The notes beneath the pieces were generated by a model. The model worked only from the letters and a program-made list of their open reading frames with translations, was not told the origin of the DNA and ran no database searches. The position numbers were made by a program, and so were the translations under genes. Positions 30,445 to 38,802 of a DNA stretch of 44,779 nucleotides are shown piece after piece (positions within the stretch are counted from its first letter, which is position 1; each line of letters opens with the position of its first letter). Location of the stretch: contig VHBK01000009.1 of assembly GCA_016872015.1 (NCBI GenBank), positions 1 to 44,779 on the forward strand, read 5' to 3'. The stretch is from Nitrososphaerota archaeon. Lineage in GTDB: Archaea > Thermoproteota > Nitrososphaeria > Nitrososphaerales > Nitrosopumilaceae.

Positions 30445-31923
30445 ATGTTTGGATTTTCCATATCAAAAACACCCGAGTTTCCGGAATTTGATTGGCTAAA
30501 CACCGATTCCAGTATTTCATTATCAAAGTTAAGGGGACATGTCGTAGTCTTAGACTTTTGGACATATTGCTGCATTAACTGCATGCATACGCTTCCCACA
30601 CTTGCCAAGCTAGAATACACATACAAAGACAAACCAGTTGTGTTCATAGGTGTTCACTCGGGCAAGTTTTTTAGTGAGCAAGAGACAAAAAATGTCCAAT
30701 CTGCTATTTTGCGATACGAAATAGAGCACCCTGTTATAGTGGACCAGCAAATGAAGATCTGGCAGAGCTTTGGCGTGAGGGCATGGCCTACCATAGTAAT
30801 ACTAGATCCTGCAGGAAATGTAGTGTATCACCAGTCAGGTGAGGGACAATACGATGTCATCTCTGATACAATTGATGTGTTGTTGCAAAAACATGAGCAA
30901 AAGGGGACTCTGGCAAGGGAGCCACTAAACATCAAGCCGTCTAGGCCAGCAAAAAACAACACACTGTCATTTCCAGGCAAACTATCCATTTCACAATCCG
31001 GCAAAATTGCAATTAGTGACTCTAATCACAATAGAATAGTAATTTTGGATGTTTCTGGCAATATTCTGAATGTTGTCGGAAGCGGAAAAATTGGACTCAA
31101 AGACGGTGACTTTGCTGTTGCAGAGTTTTTCAGACCGCAGGGAGTTGCATGGAATGGAGATGTGATATTTGTGGCAGACACCGAAAATCACGCATTACGC
31201 AAAATTGATTTTATGCAAAACAAAGTAGTGGCACTTGTAGGAACTGACAAGCAGGGACCATGGCGCTCGCAAGGAGGAAAAGGAATTACAACCGCAATCA
31301 GCTCGCCATGGGATGTTGCATGCAAGGGCAACACAATCTATGTTGCAATGGCGGGAAACCACCAAATCTGGACATTTGATATTATATCTGAGATGATGTT
31401 GCCATTTGCTGGCACTGGTCAGGAAGACATCATTGACGGTCCGGCAAAATCTGCACATCTAGCACAACCAAGTGGTCTATTCATTTCTGAAAATGTGTTG
31501 TATTTTGCAGACAGTGAAACCTCTGCAATCCGAAAAATCGACCTTGCAACAAACACCGTACAATCTTTGGTGGGCCATGGATTATTCGAGTTTGGCCACG
31601 AAGATGGTAATATTGACTCTGCACTGTTCCAGCACCCTCTTGGACTGTGCGTCACATCTGAGGCAATATTTGTTGCAGATACGTACAATTCTGCAATTCG
31701 AGTAATTGATCTAAAATCAAGCCAGGTTTACACGCTAATTGGCAAAACAGAAAAAGAGACCGTCTGCCTTCCGGAAAACCCGTCATGTAATATTCTGGCA
31801 CTCTATGAGCCTAGTGATGTGGAATTGTACAACGGACGACTGTATATTTCAGACACCAACAATCATCTAATTCGCGTCTTTGATCTAAAGACAAACACAT
31901 TATCCACACTGGAGATAAAATGA
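30445..31923 (+). CDS. Thioredoxin-like plus NHL-repeat protein (NHLRC2-like)
   Basis: A 492-residue protein with a thioredoxin-fold domain at residues 1-155: FWTYCCINCMHTLP holds a CxxC pair preceded by an extra Cys, as in NHLRC2, and the cis-Pro region is WPTIVIL. Residues 170-490 form an NHL beta-propeller with repeated VADTxNxAIRxID blades (for example FVADTENHALRKIDF, FADSETSAIRKIDL, FVADTYNSAIRVIDL). No signal peptide is seen, so it is probably cytosolic. The downstream RAM-domain gene overlaps its stop in ATGA, suggesting co-regulation. Confidence 0.9.
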   Translation: MFGFSISKTPEFPEFDWLNTDSSISLSKLRGHVVVLDFWTYCCINCMHTLPTLAKLEYTYKDKPVVFIGVHSGKFFSEQETKNVQSAILRYEIEHPVIVDQQMKIWQSFGVRAWPTIVILDPAGNVVYHQSGEGQYDVISDTIDVLLQKHEQKGTLAREPLNIKPSRPAKNNTLSFPGKLSISQSGKIAISDSNHNRIVILDVSGNILNVVGSGKIGLKDGDFAVAEFFRPQGVAWNGDVIFVADTENHALRKIDFMQNKVVALVGTDKQGPWRSQGGKGITTAISSPWDVACKGNTIYVAMAGNHQIWTFDIISEMMLPFAGTGQEDIIDGPAKSAHLAQPSGLFISENVLYFADSETSAIRKIDLATNTVQSLVGHGLFEFGHEDGNIDSALFQHPLGLCVTSEAIFVADTYNSAIRVIDLKSSQVYTLIGKTEKETVCLPENPSCNILALYEPSDVELYNGRLYISDTNNHLIRVFDLKTNTLSTLEIK

Positions 31924-32150
31924 CCCAGACCGCATATGTTCTGATTAGCTGCACAATGGGCCAAGAACATTCCACTTTGGAGCAAATCCGCGTAATTCCT
32001 CAGGTAAAAGCAGCAATGATAACATATGGTGAATATGACATTGTTGCAAAAATAGAGATAAACACTTCACAAGAGCTAGCAGAAATAATTTCCTTACAAA
32101 TAAGGCAAATCCAAAAAATTAGAAGCACTATAACCTTGCACGTAATTTAG
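31920..32150 (+). CDS. Stand-alone Lrp/AsnC ligand-binding (RAM) domain protein
   Basis: A 76-residue protein consisting only of an Lrp/AsnC effector domain: TQTAYVLISCTMGQEHSTLE, AAMITYGEYDIVAKIEI and the terminal LQIRQIQKIRSTITLHVI. No helix-turn-helix is present. It starts inside the stop of the thioredoxin-NHL gene (ATGA). Other members in this window lie at 5658 (two domains) and 42548. Confidence 0.85.
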   Translation: MTQTAYVLISCTMGQEHSTLEQIRVIPQVKAAMITYGEYDIVAKIEINTSQELAEIISLQIRQIQKIRSTITLHVI

Positions 32151-32343
32151 CTCGCAAATACAAAAACACACCACAACCACAAACTGCAACTCCAGACAAT
32201 GCGATTCCTATCCCATAATAGATCCAATCCTTGTTGTAATACATAAACGAGGATTCTGGTCCCACAATACCTCTTCCCTGATATTGGAACAATGCCCCAA
32301 AACAAATCATTGCAGCTCCAATCGCTGTGATGATTTTTTTCAT
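32128..32343 (-). CDS. Small two-helix membrane protein, unknown function
   Basis: A 71-residue protein with two hydrophobic helices, ITAIGAAMICFGALFQY and YYGIGIALSGVAVCGCGVFL, joined by a short loop and ending in a basic tail (LRAKLRARL). Its 3' end overlaps the RAM-domain gene by 23 nt on the opposite strand. No family recognised. Confidence 0.65.
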   Translation of the reverse strand: MKKIITAIGAAMICFGALFQYQGRGIVGPESSFMYYNKDWIYYGIGIALSGVAVCGCGVFLYLRAKLRARL

Positions 32344-32433
32344 TATGTTTTGATGGTATGGTATTTGTTAAATGCTTGCAAACCTGGTAATTGCCAAATT
32401 AGTTTTAATAGCATTTGATGTTTCATCAAAAGC

Positions 32434-32898
32434 ATGAAATCAACAATGATTCTTGCAGTTGCACTAGCAGCTGGCCTGCTTTTCATTGGAGCAAGCATTT
32501 CAAGCGTTGACGCAGTCAAATCAAGCGGAAACAAAAATCAACAGTTTGGTAAGTCCTCAAACATCCAAGTATGTGGGACGCATTTTTGCGCATCTGATCC
32601 GTCGTTGAATAAGCATGTTGATCATGAGAAAAACAAACCAACCCAAGACGACCTCCGGGCACTATTTAACAGAATGGACAAAATCCACAAACAACACCAA
32701 GACCAACTCTTAGACAAGTGGCGAGAAATGACAAATGCAGAGCGTGTCCAGTTCATAAAACAAATGAACAAGATGATGACAAAGATGGAGTCAATTGACA
32801 TGGCCACTCACATGCAGCAGATGCTTGGGGATCAGCATGACGCATCTCACACAAAAATGAAAGACCACGTCCACAAAAAGACAAACACAAGCAACTAA
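32434..32898 (+). CDS. Secreted Met/His-rich protein of unknown function
   Basis: A 154-residue protein with a clear signal peptide (MKSTMILAVALAAGLLFIGA, cleavage probably after SSVDA). The mature part begins with a CGTHFCASDPS element that could form a disulfide. A helical region with many Met and His residues follows (MDKIHKQHQDQ, MNKMMTKMESIDMATHMQQM, DQHDASHTKMKDHVHKK). Such composition is seen in periplasmic copper-binding proteins, which would fit a copper-dependent ammonia oxidiser, but this is inference. A T-rich stretch just after the stop is a likely terminator. Confidence 0.75.
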   Translation: MKSTMILAVALAAGLLFIGASISSVDAVKSSGNKNQQFGKSSNIQVCGTHFCASDPSLNKHVDHEKNKPTQDDLRALFNRMDKIHKQHQDQLLDKWREMTNAERVQFIKQMNKMMTKMESIDMATHMQQMLGDQHDASHTKMKDHVHKKTNTSN

Positions 32899-32990
32899 GC
32901 CTATCTTCTTTTTTTAATACACTAAAGTTGATAACAAGACCAAATGATTTTCCGTCATTTTCTTTAATCTGGTTTTGTTGAGGCTCAAAA

Positions 32991-33680
32991 ATGTACAATT
33001 GGAGCGCAGACGCGTACGGTGAGCGACGCTTTTCATTTGTTAACCTGATTATTTTTGCCTCGGCTGCATCAACTGCAATTCTGCTGTTCTTGGTGTTTGC
33101 ACCACAGATTCGTGAGCTGACACAAAACACTCCATATTTGATTGAGCTCGCATATTTTCCGACAATCTTTGTCGGATTTTTGTTTGGGCTAAAGCTAACA
33201 GAGCGCGCAATCAGCCCTGTAGAAACGCGTAGCCCAATCAAGCGAGGAATAATCAAGATTTTGCTATTCTTCTTTATTATAGGAGGCCTCTTCAGCTCGG
33301 TGAGCTTTGCATTAAATGGCGGAATTCATCTTCCAGAAAAATCATTGCTAGAACTAGGCTTGGCAGATTGGATTACGCAGTTTAGCTCACACAACGGCGG
33401 ACTGACATTTCTTATTGTAACTAGCATTTCGCTTATGGCAGTTGCCACAAAACGAATCATAGGATTACAAGGAATAGCAAACAGCATTTCGACGTTTTTT
33501 GGCACATTCATATTTTTTTCTATGGTTGCACTCAGTCTATCCCATACAGAGCCCTCGGCATCCCAAGTATACCTGTATACGTTTTACCATGCGGGAATAA
33601 TTGGTGGGGCACTATACAAAATGAACAAGCTCACATCAAACATGAACATGTGGGAAGACTTTGCTAATGGTTACAAGTAG
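32991..33680 (+). CDS. Integral membrane protein of unknown function
   Basis: A 229-residue protein with about six hydrophobic segments, including FVNLIIFASAASTAILLFLV, YFPTIFVGFLFGLKL, GIIKILLFFFIIGGLF, LTFLIVTSISLMAV and FFGTFIFFSMVAL. His residues occur in FSSHNGG and SLSHTE, and in FYHAG. It has no family I recognise. It ends exactly at the base before the convergent 88-residue gene begins its stop codon. Confidence 0.78.
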   Translation: MYNWSADAYGERRFSFVNLIIFASAASTAILLFLVFAPQIRELTQNTPYLIELAYFPTIFVGFLFGLKLTERAISPVETRSPIKRGIIKILLFFFIIGGLFSSVSFALNGGIHLPEKSLLELGLADWITQFSSHNGGLTFLIVTSISLMAVATKRIIGLQGIANSISTFFGTFIFFSMVALSLSHTEPSASQVYLYTFYHAGIIGGALYKMNKLTSNMNMWEDFANGYK

Positions 33681-33947
33681 CTAGGGATTTGATACTTCCA
33701 TTGATTCATCCAAGTTGACAGATAGATTGCGTCCCTCTGCAGCTTTTTCCTCTTCTTGCTTTAGCTTCATTTCCTCTAGGAATTGCTTGTACTCGAACTG
33801 CTTTTCCTTGCTTACTCTGTCAGAGTATAGTACATCGTCACCTATTGCTAGGTATAGCAAGGCAATCACTACTAGCGATGCGGCAACTAAAATCATGGAA
33901 TAGCCAACTGTTCTATAATTGTGAGGGTTCTTTTCCTTGCTTTCCAT
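33681..33947 (-). CDS. Single-pass membrane protein with coiled-coil tail
   Basis: An 88-residue protein with one helix (YSMILVAASLVVIALLYLAI) preceded by a basic cytosolic leader. A charged helix rich in Lys and Glu (YKQFLEEMKLKQEEEKAAEG) follows. No family is recognised. Upstream, a TATA-like GGATAAATC sits inside an inverted repeat GGGAT/ATCCC (33967-33971, 33977-33981). Confidence 0.68.
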   Translation of the reverse strand: MESKEKNPHNYRTVGYSMILVAASLVVIALLYLAIGDDVLYSDRVSKEKQFEYKQFLEEMKLKQEEEKAAEGRNLSVNLDESMEVSNP

Positions 33948-33994
33948 CGTTATTGCCTTGATTTTGGGGATGATTTATCCCTTTTTAGTTTTTT

Positions 33995-34136
33995 TGCGCA
34001 TTTTGGATCTGGGCCAGATGCGCATCGAATTGAACATACAGATCTTTATGGGCTAGTATCCCTACACTATAATTCCTGAAGGTCTTGCGGCACCTCTCCG
34101 GAGGTTCTTGTCCCGCACCTCCCTTCAGCTTTATTT
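33995..34136 (+). ncRNA. Candidate structured RNA or leader element
   Basis: The 227-bp gap between the divergent genes at 33947 and 34175 is full of dyads. The 5' part has TGCGCAT (33995-34001) pairing with ATGCGCA (34018-34024). An alternative inner dyad is ATCTGG-G-CCAGAT (34007-34019). The 3' part folds as a long hairpin: CTGAAGG/CCTTCAG (34076-34082, 34122-34128), TGCGG/CCGCA (34086-34090, 34113-34117) and ACCTC-TCCG-GAGGT (34092-34105), where c(UCCG)g is a stable UNCG tetraloop on the plus strand. CTTTATTT follows, as at a terminator. It could be a free small RNA or the leader of the 34175 gene. No known RNA family was recognised. Confidence 0.4.
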
Positions 34137-34174
34137 GCAAAAGGCACAAAACCGACCTGGTGTAATCCAATACC

Positions 34175-34510
34175 ATGACCATTCAGATCCTAAGCTACGA
34201 GTTTTTGGGACCAATCCAACTATCCGAGTGGGGCCCTCCAATGGAAGAAGTCCTGTATATTATTTTATCAAAAAACAAAGAAACGTTTCAGATTATTCAT
34301 GTGGGCGAGTCTGGCAAAACCGACGATGCTGGATTTTTCACAAAAAATATCCAGTTCAAGTGTTGGTTATCACATGCATCCGAGCAAAACCTACACCTGT
34401 GTATCTATCCGATGTGGGGCTCAGAGCCAGAGCAGCGACAAAAGATTGTACACAAAATTATAGAAAAATACAATCCGCCATGCAATTCAGATGACACAAA
34501 TATCGAATAA
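34175..34510 (+). CDS. Unknown protein, possibly GIY-YIG-like
   Basis: A 111-residue protein. EVLYIILSKNKETFQIIHVG followed by ES resembles the first strands of a GIY-YIG nuclease fold. The C-terminal EQRQKIVHKIIEKYNPPCN resembles the end of that fold. The canonical Tyr residues and catalytic Arg are not clearly present, so this is a weak structural guess. A TTTATTT stretch upstream, after the long hairpin, might be its TATA box. It lies directly before a 37-residue zinc ribbon. Confidence 0.6.
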   Translation: MTIQILSYEFLGPIQLSEWGPPMEEVLYIILSKNKETFQIIHVGESGKTDDAGFFTKNIQFKCWLSHASEQNLHLCIYPMWGSEPEQRQKIVHKIIEKYNPPCNSDDTNIE

Positions 34511-34519
34511 TTGTATTAC

Positions 34520-34633
34520 ATGGCGATGAACTGTCCTTGCTGTGGTGGTGTAATGGAAAAAGTCCAAGACTTGGACTCTAGTGTTTTGATGAAATGTAAA
34601 GAATGTGGTCTGTCTGATACAGTGCTAAAGTGA
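34520..34633 (+). CDS. 37-residue zinc-ribbon microprotein
   Basis: The ORF starts MAMNCPCCGGVMEKVQDLDS and ends VLMKCKECGLSDTVLK. It has two knuckles, CPCC and CKEC, separated by about 20 residues, the full pattern of a minimal zinc ribbon. It starts 9 nt after the preceding stop and is probably co-transcribed with it. Its last codons overlap the convergent gene at 34625. Confidence 0.7.
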   Translation: MAMNCPCCGGVMEKVQDLDSSVLMKCKECGLSDTVLK

Positions 34634-34861
34634 GTCGGTTTTGTTTTTGACTTCAAATATTTGTAATGTGAGTAGGTCTAGTGCTTTTTTTAGGTGGTCA
34701 AACTCGTTAATAGAGTGAATTTGGCCCTCTACTAGTCTGCGCAAAACCTTGACTACGCCCTTTTGGAACTCATCATGGGCAATTATCTCTAGTGCATTTA
34801 GCTTTGATAGCATGGCATCCAGCTCTTTTTTGATGTCATCTGGGGACTGGTGGTTGCCCAT
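34625..34861 (-). CDS. Small helical protein of unknown function
   Basis: A 78-residue protein predicted to be almost wholly helical (SPDDIKKELDAMLSKLNALE, VVKVLRRLVEGQ, LKKALDLLTLQIFEVK). No Cys, no membrane span. Family not recognised. It overlaps the zinc-ribbon ORF by 9 nt at the 3' ends and is followed upstream by another small minus-strand gene 30 nt away. Confidence 0.6.
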   Translation of the reverse strand: MGNHQSPDDIKKELDAMLSKLNALEIIAHDEFQKGVVKVLRRLVEGQIHSINEFDHLKKALDLLTLQIFEVKNKTDSL

Positions 34862-34891
34862 GGATTATTTTATTATAATTCTAAATATGAA

Positions 34892-35041
34892 TCACATGAG
34901 CTCTTCGTCTAGCTTTTCAATTGATTCTACAAATTGTTTGCAGGAGCAGCCAGGTATTGCGCACTTGCCAAGTTTTAGAAATGAATCGTTTTTTGACTCT
35001 TCGTGAATTTGTCTGACGTGGTGGCAGCGCTTGCAGTTCAC
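34892..35041 (-). CDS. 49-residue Cys-rich (zinc-binding) protein
   Basis: From a GTG at 35041 the product starts MNCKRCHHVRQIHEESKNDS and continues with LGKCAIPGCSCKQF and an acidic helix. CxxCHH plus CxxxxCxC can build a zinc site. A TTAAATAAA sequence about 20-25 nt upstream fits an archaeal TATA box. The alcohol dehydrogenase stop is 25 nt upstream on the same strand. Confidence 0.65.
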   Translation of the reverse strand: MNCKRCHHVRQIHEESKNDSFLKLGKCAIPGCSCKQFVESIEKLDEELM

Positions 35042-35066
35042 AAAAATAATTTTGGTTTTGGTTTAT

Positions 35067-36089
35067 TTAAGGCGTAAGAACCGCACGTGCTTCGATTCTA
35101 GAATATTTCAGATCTTCTAGGACAGAGTTTGCCTGCTCTAATGGGAATGACTTGAAGATTATTTTCATGTCGTTTTGTTCTGCCAGTCTTACTACGTCTG
35201 ACATGTCTGATCTAGAGCCAATCAGGGTTCCTCGCAGAGTTTTTTCCGTAAAGACGTCAAAGTTTGGAATGTTTGCCAGTACTCCAAGTACTATGGTTCC
35301 GCCCTTTTTGACGGAATTAATTGCCAAGTCAACTACTTTTTCCGATGGTGCAAACACAATCGCAGAATCAAGCAGTCCTTCTTCTTTTTTTAGAGTAGAT
35401 AGAAATTCGGCTTGATCAGTAAACTGGATGACATTGTCTGCTCCAACTTTTTTTGCCACATCCAAGTGGGTTTTGTTTCGTGCAACACCTACCACTCGCA
35501 TTCCTTCTAGTTTTGCAAATTCTACTGTTAGGTGGCCCACTCCGCCGACGCCAAAAATTCCAACTGTTTTTTGTCTTGCAGGCTCAGATGCTTTTACTGC
35601 CTTGTATGCAGTAATTCCTGCGCAAAAAAGAGGCGCGGCATATTCGGATTTCATAGAGTCTGGAATCGGCGTTGCAAAGTCTTCTGATACCGTGATGTAT
35701 TCCGCATACCCGCCAAGCATTGTCTCGCCTGTGATCTCTGCCTGGTCGCAGAGGTGTTCCTTGCCGGTTTTGCAGTAATCGCAATACATGCAAGAGCCGT
35801 GCAGTGGGGAGATTCCGATTCGCTGGCCCACTTTGAGGTTTTTTACATTGGGACCTATCTGTGTTATGGTGCCGACAATTTCATGTCCTGGAATGGTTGG
35901 CAGTGCAGGCGGAATTCCGTATTTTTGCCAGTCTCCTTCTATTCCGTGGAGCTGTGATCTGCAAACTCCACATGCTTCTATTTTGACTAGTACATCGCTG
36001 TTTCTTTTTATTTTATGAGTTTCAATTTCCCGTAATTGTAATGGCTTGCCCTCAATAGGCCCAAGCCTTTCTAGCACCATTGCGCGCAT
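35067..36089 (-). CDS. Zinc-dependent alcohol dehydrogenase (MDR family)
   Basis: A 340-residue medium-chain dehydrogenase/reductase, reading MRAMVLERLG from ATG 36089. The catalytic zinc residues are Cys in ACGVCRS and His-Glu in PGHEIVG. The structural zinc lobe CMYCDYCKTGKEHLC is complete, and GIFGVGGVGHLTVEFAK is the NAD(P)-binding Rossmann motif. It most resembles AdhP-like alcohol/aldehyde dehydrogenases; substrate is unknown. The frame is open upstream to a TTG at 36110, which would add seven residues. Confidence 0.92.
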   Translation of the reverse strand: MRAMVLERLGPIEGKPLQLREIETHKIKRNSDVLVKIEACGVCRSQLHGIEGDWQKYGIPPALPTIPGHEIVGTITQIGPNVKNLKVGQRIGISPLHGSCMYCDYCKTGKEHLCDQAEITGETMLGGYAEYITVSEDFATPIPDSMKSEYAAPLFCAGITAYKAVKASEPARQKTVGIFGVGGVGHLTVEFAKLEGMRVVGVARNKTHLDVAKKVGADNVIQFTDQAEFLSTLKKEEGLLDSAIVFAPSEKVVDLAINSVKKGGTIVLGVLANIPNFDVFTEKTLRGTLIGSRSDMSDVVRLAEQNDMKIIFKSFPLEQANSVLEDLKYSRIEARAVLTP

Positions 36090-36164
36090 TATGATGTCAA
36101 ATAATGCCAAGCTATTTCTTGCTTTAGATAAAAAATTAAACTCTGGGCTTTGTAATGTGGTGTA

Positions 36165-36389
36165 ATGCCAGAGATTGCACCGGACGACAAAAGAAGAATA
36201 GAACTATTGGAAACCGTCTCAAAAAAGGGACTCAAGACACTGTCTTTGGAGGATCTAAAGGAGCTGATCATTTTGGTGGAAAAAAAGGACTATTCTCACA
36301 ACAAAAAGGCACAAAAATCCAAAATGAAATTGTTGGCGCAAATCAATGCACGTGTTTATGACATTGAGGAAAAAACTTGGTTTAGATAA
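36165..36389 (+). CDS. Small charged protein of unknown function
   Basis: A 74-residue, Lys/Glu-rich, helical protein ([56 protein letters not shown]). It has no membrane span or Cys. It is transcribed with the DUF255 gene that begins 36 nt later, possibly as one unit. Family not recognised. Confidence 0.65.
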   Translation: MPEIAPDDKRRIELLETVSKKGLKTLSLEDLKELIILVEKKDYSHNKKAQKSKMKLLAQINARVYDIEEKTWFR

Positions 36390-36424
36390 AAAACACAAAT
36401 ACTAAAACAAATTACGCATGTTCA

Positions 36425-38455
36425 TTGACAGAAAACAAACTCGTACACGAAACCAGTCCTTATCTTTTGCAGCATGCACACAATCCCGTAAACTGGTATC
36501 CGTGGGGAAAAGAGGCACTGGAAAAGGCTGTTAATGAAAACAAGCCAATTTTTCTCTCAGTTGGATATAGCTCGTGTCATTGGTGTCACGTAATGGAACA
36601 TGAATCATTTGAAAACGAAGAGATTGCCAAAATAATGAATGAGAATTTTATATCAATCAAAGTAGATAGAGAAGAGCGGCCTGATCTGGACGACATTTAC
36701 CAAAAGGTCTGCCAGATGGCAACAGGACAAGGAGGCTGGCCGCTAAGCGTGTTTTTGACACCTGACCAAAAGCCGTTCTATGTTGGGACATACTTTCCAA
36801 TTTTAGATAATTATGGCAGGCCTGGCTTTGGAAGCATATTGCTTCAGCTGGCACAAGCCTGGAAGGAAAAGCCAAATGACGTAAAAAAGGCATCCGAGAA
36901 TTTTATGCAAAACCTTCGCGGAGCGGAAATGGTAACGATTCCTGCGACACTAGAAAAGGCAATCCTTGATGAGGCAGCAATGAATCTTTTTCAGATTGCC
37001 GACAACACATATGGTGGATTTGGACAGGCACCAAAATTCCCGAACGCTGCAAATCTTTGCTTTTTGCTAAGATATGGGAAAATCTCTAAAATATCAAAAT
37101 TCTCGGAATTTGTATTCAAGACACTAAACAAGATGGGCAAAGGCGGAATCTTTGATCAAATTGGCGGAGGATTTCATCGTTATTCTACTGATGCACGCTG
37201 GCTTGTCCCTCACTTTGAAAAAATGCTATACGATAATGCGTTGTTGCCAATAGTATATGCCGAGGCGTACCAGCTAAGCAAGGATTCATTCTATTTGGGC
37301 ATAATTGACAAAACACTGGGATTTGTCTTGCGTGAGATGACCTCGCCAGAAGGAGGATTCTATTCAGCACTGGATGCCGACTCTGAGAGCGAAGAAGGAA
37401 AATTCTATGTCTGGAGCAAAAAAGAAATCTCAGAGATTTTGGGTAAAGACTCGGATGTATTTTGCTTGTATTATGACGTCACAGATGGCGGCAATTTTGA
37501 AGGCCATATGATACTGAACAATTCCATTGCAGCATCTGCGCTTGCATTTCATGCAGGAATCACCGAAGATGCAGTGAAGTCGATAATAGCGGAATCCTCA
37601 AAAAAACTCTTAGATGCACGCTCAAAGCGCATCCGACCAGGCCTTGATGACAAAATAATAACATCATGGAATGCATTGATGGTCTCTGCATTTGCCAAGG
37701 GGTACAGAGTAACTGATAATCCCGCATATTTGCAGGCAGCAGAAGGCTGTGTGACGTTCATTGAGAACCATCTCCTATCTGGCGATTCTCTTCTTAGGAC
37801 ATACAAAAACGGCAAAGCAAAACTGCTGGCATATCTTGAGGATTATGCATATCTAATCAATGCGCTAGTTGATCTCTTTGAGGTAAAGCCAGACGCAAAA
37901 TATCTTGTATTGGCAGAAAGACTTGCAAAGTATCTAGTTGAGCATTTCTGGGATGAGAAAAACTCTAGCTTTTACTTTACTGCTGACAATCATGAATCAC
38001 TTATTATTCGCCCAAAGAACAACTATGATCTGTCAATGCCATCTGGCAATTCTGTTGCTGCAAATGCATTACTGAAATTATACCATCTAACACAGAATAA
38101 AAAATTCCAAGAAGTATCTACTAAAACAATGGAGGCGTTTGCAATAATGGCCGCAGAAAACCCATTTGGATTTGGGTATTTGCTAAATACAATTTACTTG
38201 TATTTGCAAAATCCAACCGAAATAACATTGCTAAATCCACAAAACAAAACCCTTTACAATGATCTAACAAAACGATTCCTTCCGGAATCCATCCTAGTCA
38301 CAATACAAAACCAAGCTCAACTGCAAGCGCTTGAGAACTATCCGTACTTTGCAGGAAAAGAATTTGAAAATGAGACGACCGTATTTGTGTGCAAAAACTT
38401 TAGCTGCTCTCTGCCGCTAAAGACAGTACCGGAAATAGAAAAGCTACTTTTTTAG
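36425..38455 (+). CDS. DUF255/YyaL-type thioredoxin domain protein
   Basis: A 676-residue homologue of YyaL and of human SPATA20. Residues 1-165 form the thioredoxin-like DUF255 domain: [38 protein letters not shown] with a CxxC pair, and [19 protein letters not shown]. The rest is an (alpha/alpha)6 barrel related to mannose epimerases and cellulases ([61 protein letters not shown]). The family's function is not settled. Start is TTG. Its last 12 nt overlap the convergent gene. Confidence 0.93.
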   Translation: MTENKLVHETSPYLLQHAHNPVNWYPWGKEALEKAVNENKPIFLSVGYSSCHWCHVMEHESFENEEIAKIMNENFISIKVDREERPDLDDIYQKVCQMATGQGGWPLSVFLTPDQKPFYVGTYFPILDNYGRPGFGSILLQLAQAWKEKPNDVKKASENFMQNLRGAEMVTIPATLEKAILDEAAMNLFQIADNTYGGFGQAPKFPNAANLCFLLRYGKISKISKFSEFVFKTLNKMGKGGIFDQIGGGFHRYSTDARWLVPHFEKMLYDNALLPIVYAEAYQLSKDSFYLGIIDKTLGFVLREMTSPEGGFYSALDADSESEEGKFYVWSKKEISEILGKDSDVFCLYYDVTDGGNFEGHMILNNSIAASALAFHAGITEDAVKSIIAESSKKLLDARSKRIRPGLDDKIITSWNALMVSAFAKGYRVTDNPAYLQAAEGCVTFIENHLLSGDSLLRTYKNGKAKLLAYLEDYAYLINALVDLFEVKPDAKYLVLAERLAKYLVEHFWDEKNSSFYFTADNHESLIIRPKNNYDLSMPSGNSVAANALLKLYHLTQNKKFQEVSTKTMEAFAIMAAENPFGFGYLLNTIYLYLQNPTEITLLNPQNKTLYNDLTKRFLPESILVTIQNQAQLQALENYPYFAGKEFENETTVFVCKNFSCSLPLKTVPEIEKLLF

Positions 38456-38761
38456 AGTGATTTCTAATACTTCGCCTACTTGGGGCCTTCCAAGTCTTTC
38501 GTATCGAACCTTTGGCATTGTAATGGATATGGTGGTCTGATCATATGTCTTGATTTTGACTGTCGGCTGTGCTCCCAAAATTGCCTCCAGTAACGGCTGT
38601 ACTTGCTCCTTTAGTTCTGGGTCTAGCTTTTTTGCAACGGAATCTAGGATCATCTGTTTTTGTGAGATTGGCTCGGTTTGTACGTCTTCTGCAAGTGAAA
38701 CCTGCACTATTGCTCCATTATCTACAATTTGGTGAATTCGGTATTTTGTAATGTCTGCCAA
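38444..38761 (-). CDS. Conserved-looking small protein, unknown function
   Basis: A 105-residue soluble protein with beta-rich ends ([36 protein letters not shown]) around a helical centre ([20 protein letters not shown]). No motif identifies a function. It overlaps the DUF255 gene by 12 nt at the 3' end. Confidence 0.68.
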   Translation of the reverse strand: MADITKYRIHQIVDNGAIVQVSLAEDVQTEPISQKQMILDSVAKKLDPELKEQVQPLLEAILGAQPTVKIKTYDQTTISITMPKVRYERLGRPQVGEVLEITLKK

Positions 38762-38802
38762 TATTGGTTCTCTTCTATAATGGGATTTAATCCATTCTAG
38801 CG

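Noticed and set aside
33985-34140. SRP RNA, RNase P RNA or tRNA in the structured region
   Set aside because: The length is too short for archaeal SRP or RNase P RNA, the GGAA-loop/helix 8 and P4 core motifs are missing, and there is no T-arm consensus.
33985-34182. 65-residue minus-strand ORF through the dyad-rich intergenic region
   Set aside because: No family features. It crosses the whole hairpin and overlaps the start of the gene at 34175; structure explains the region better.
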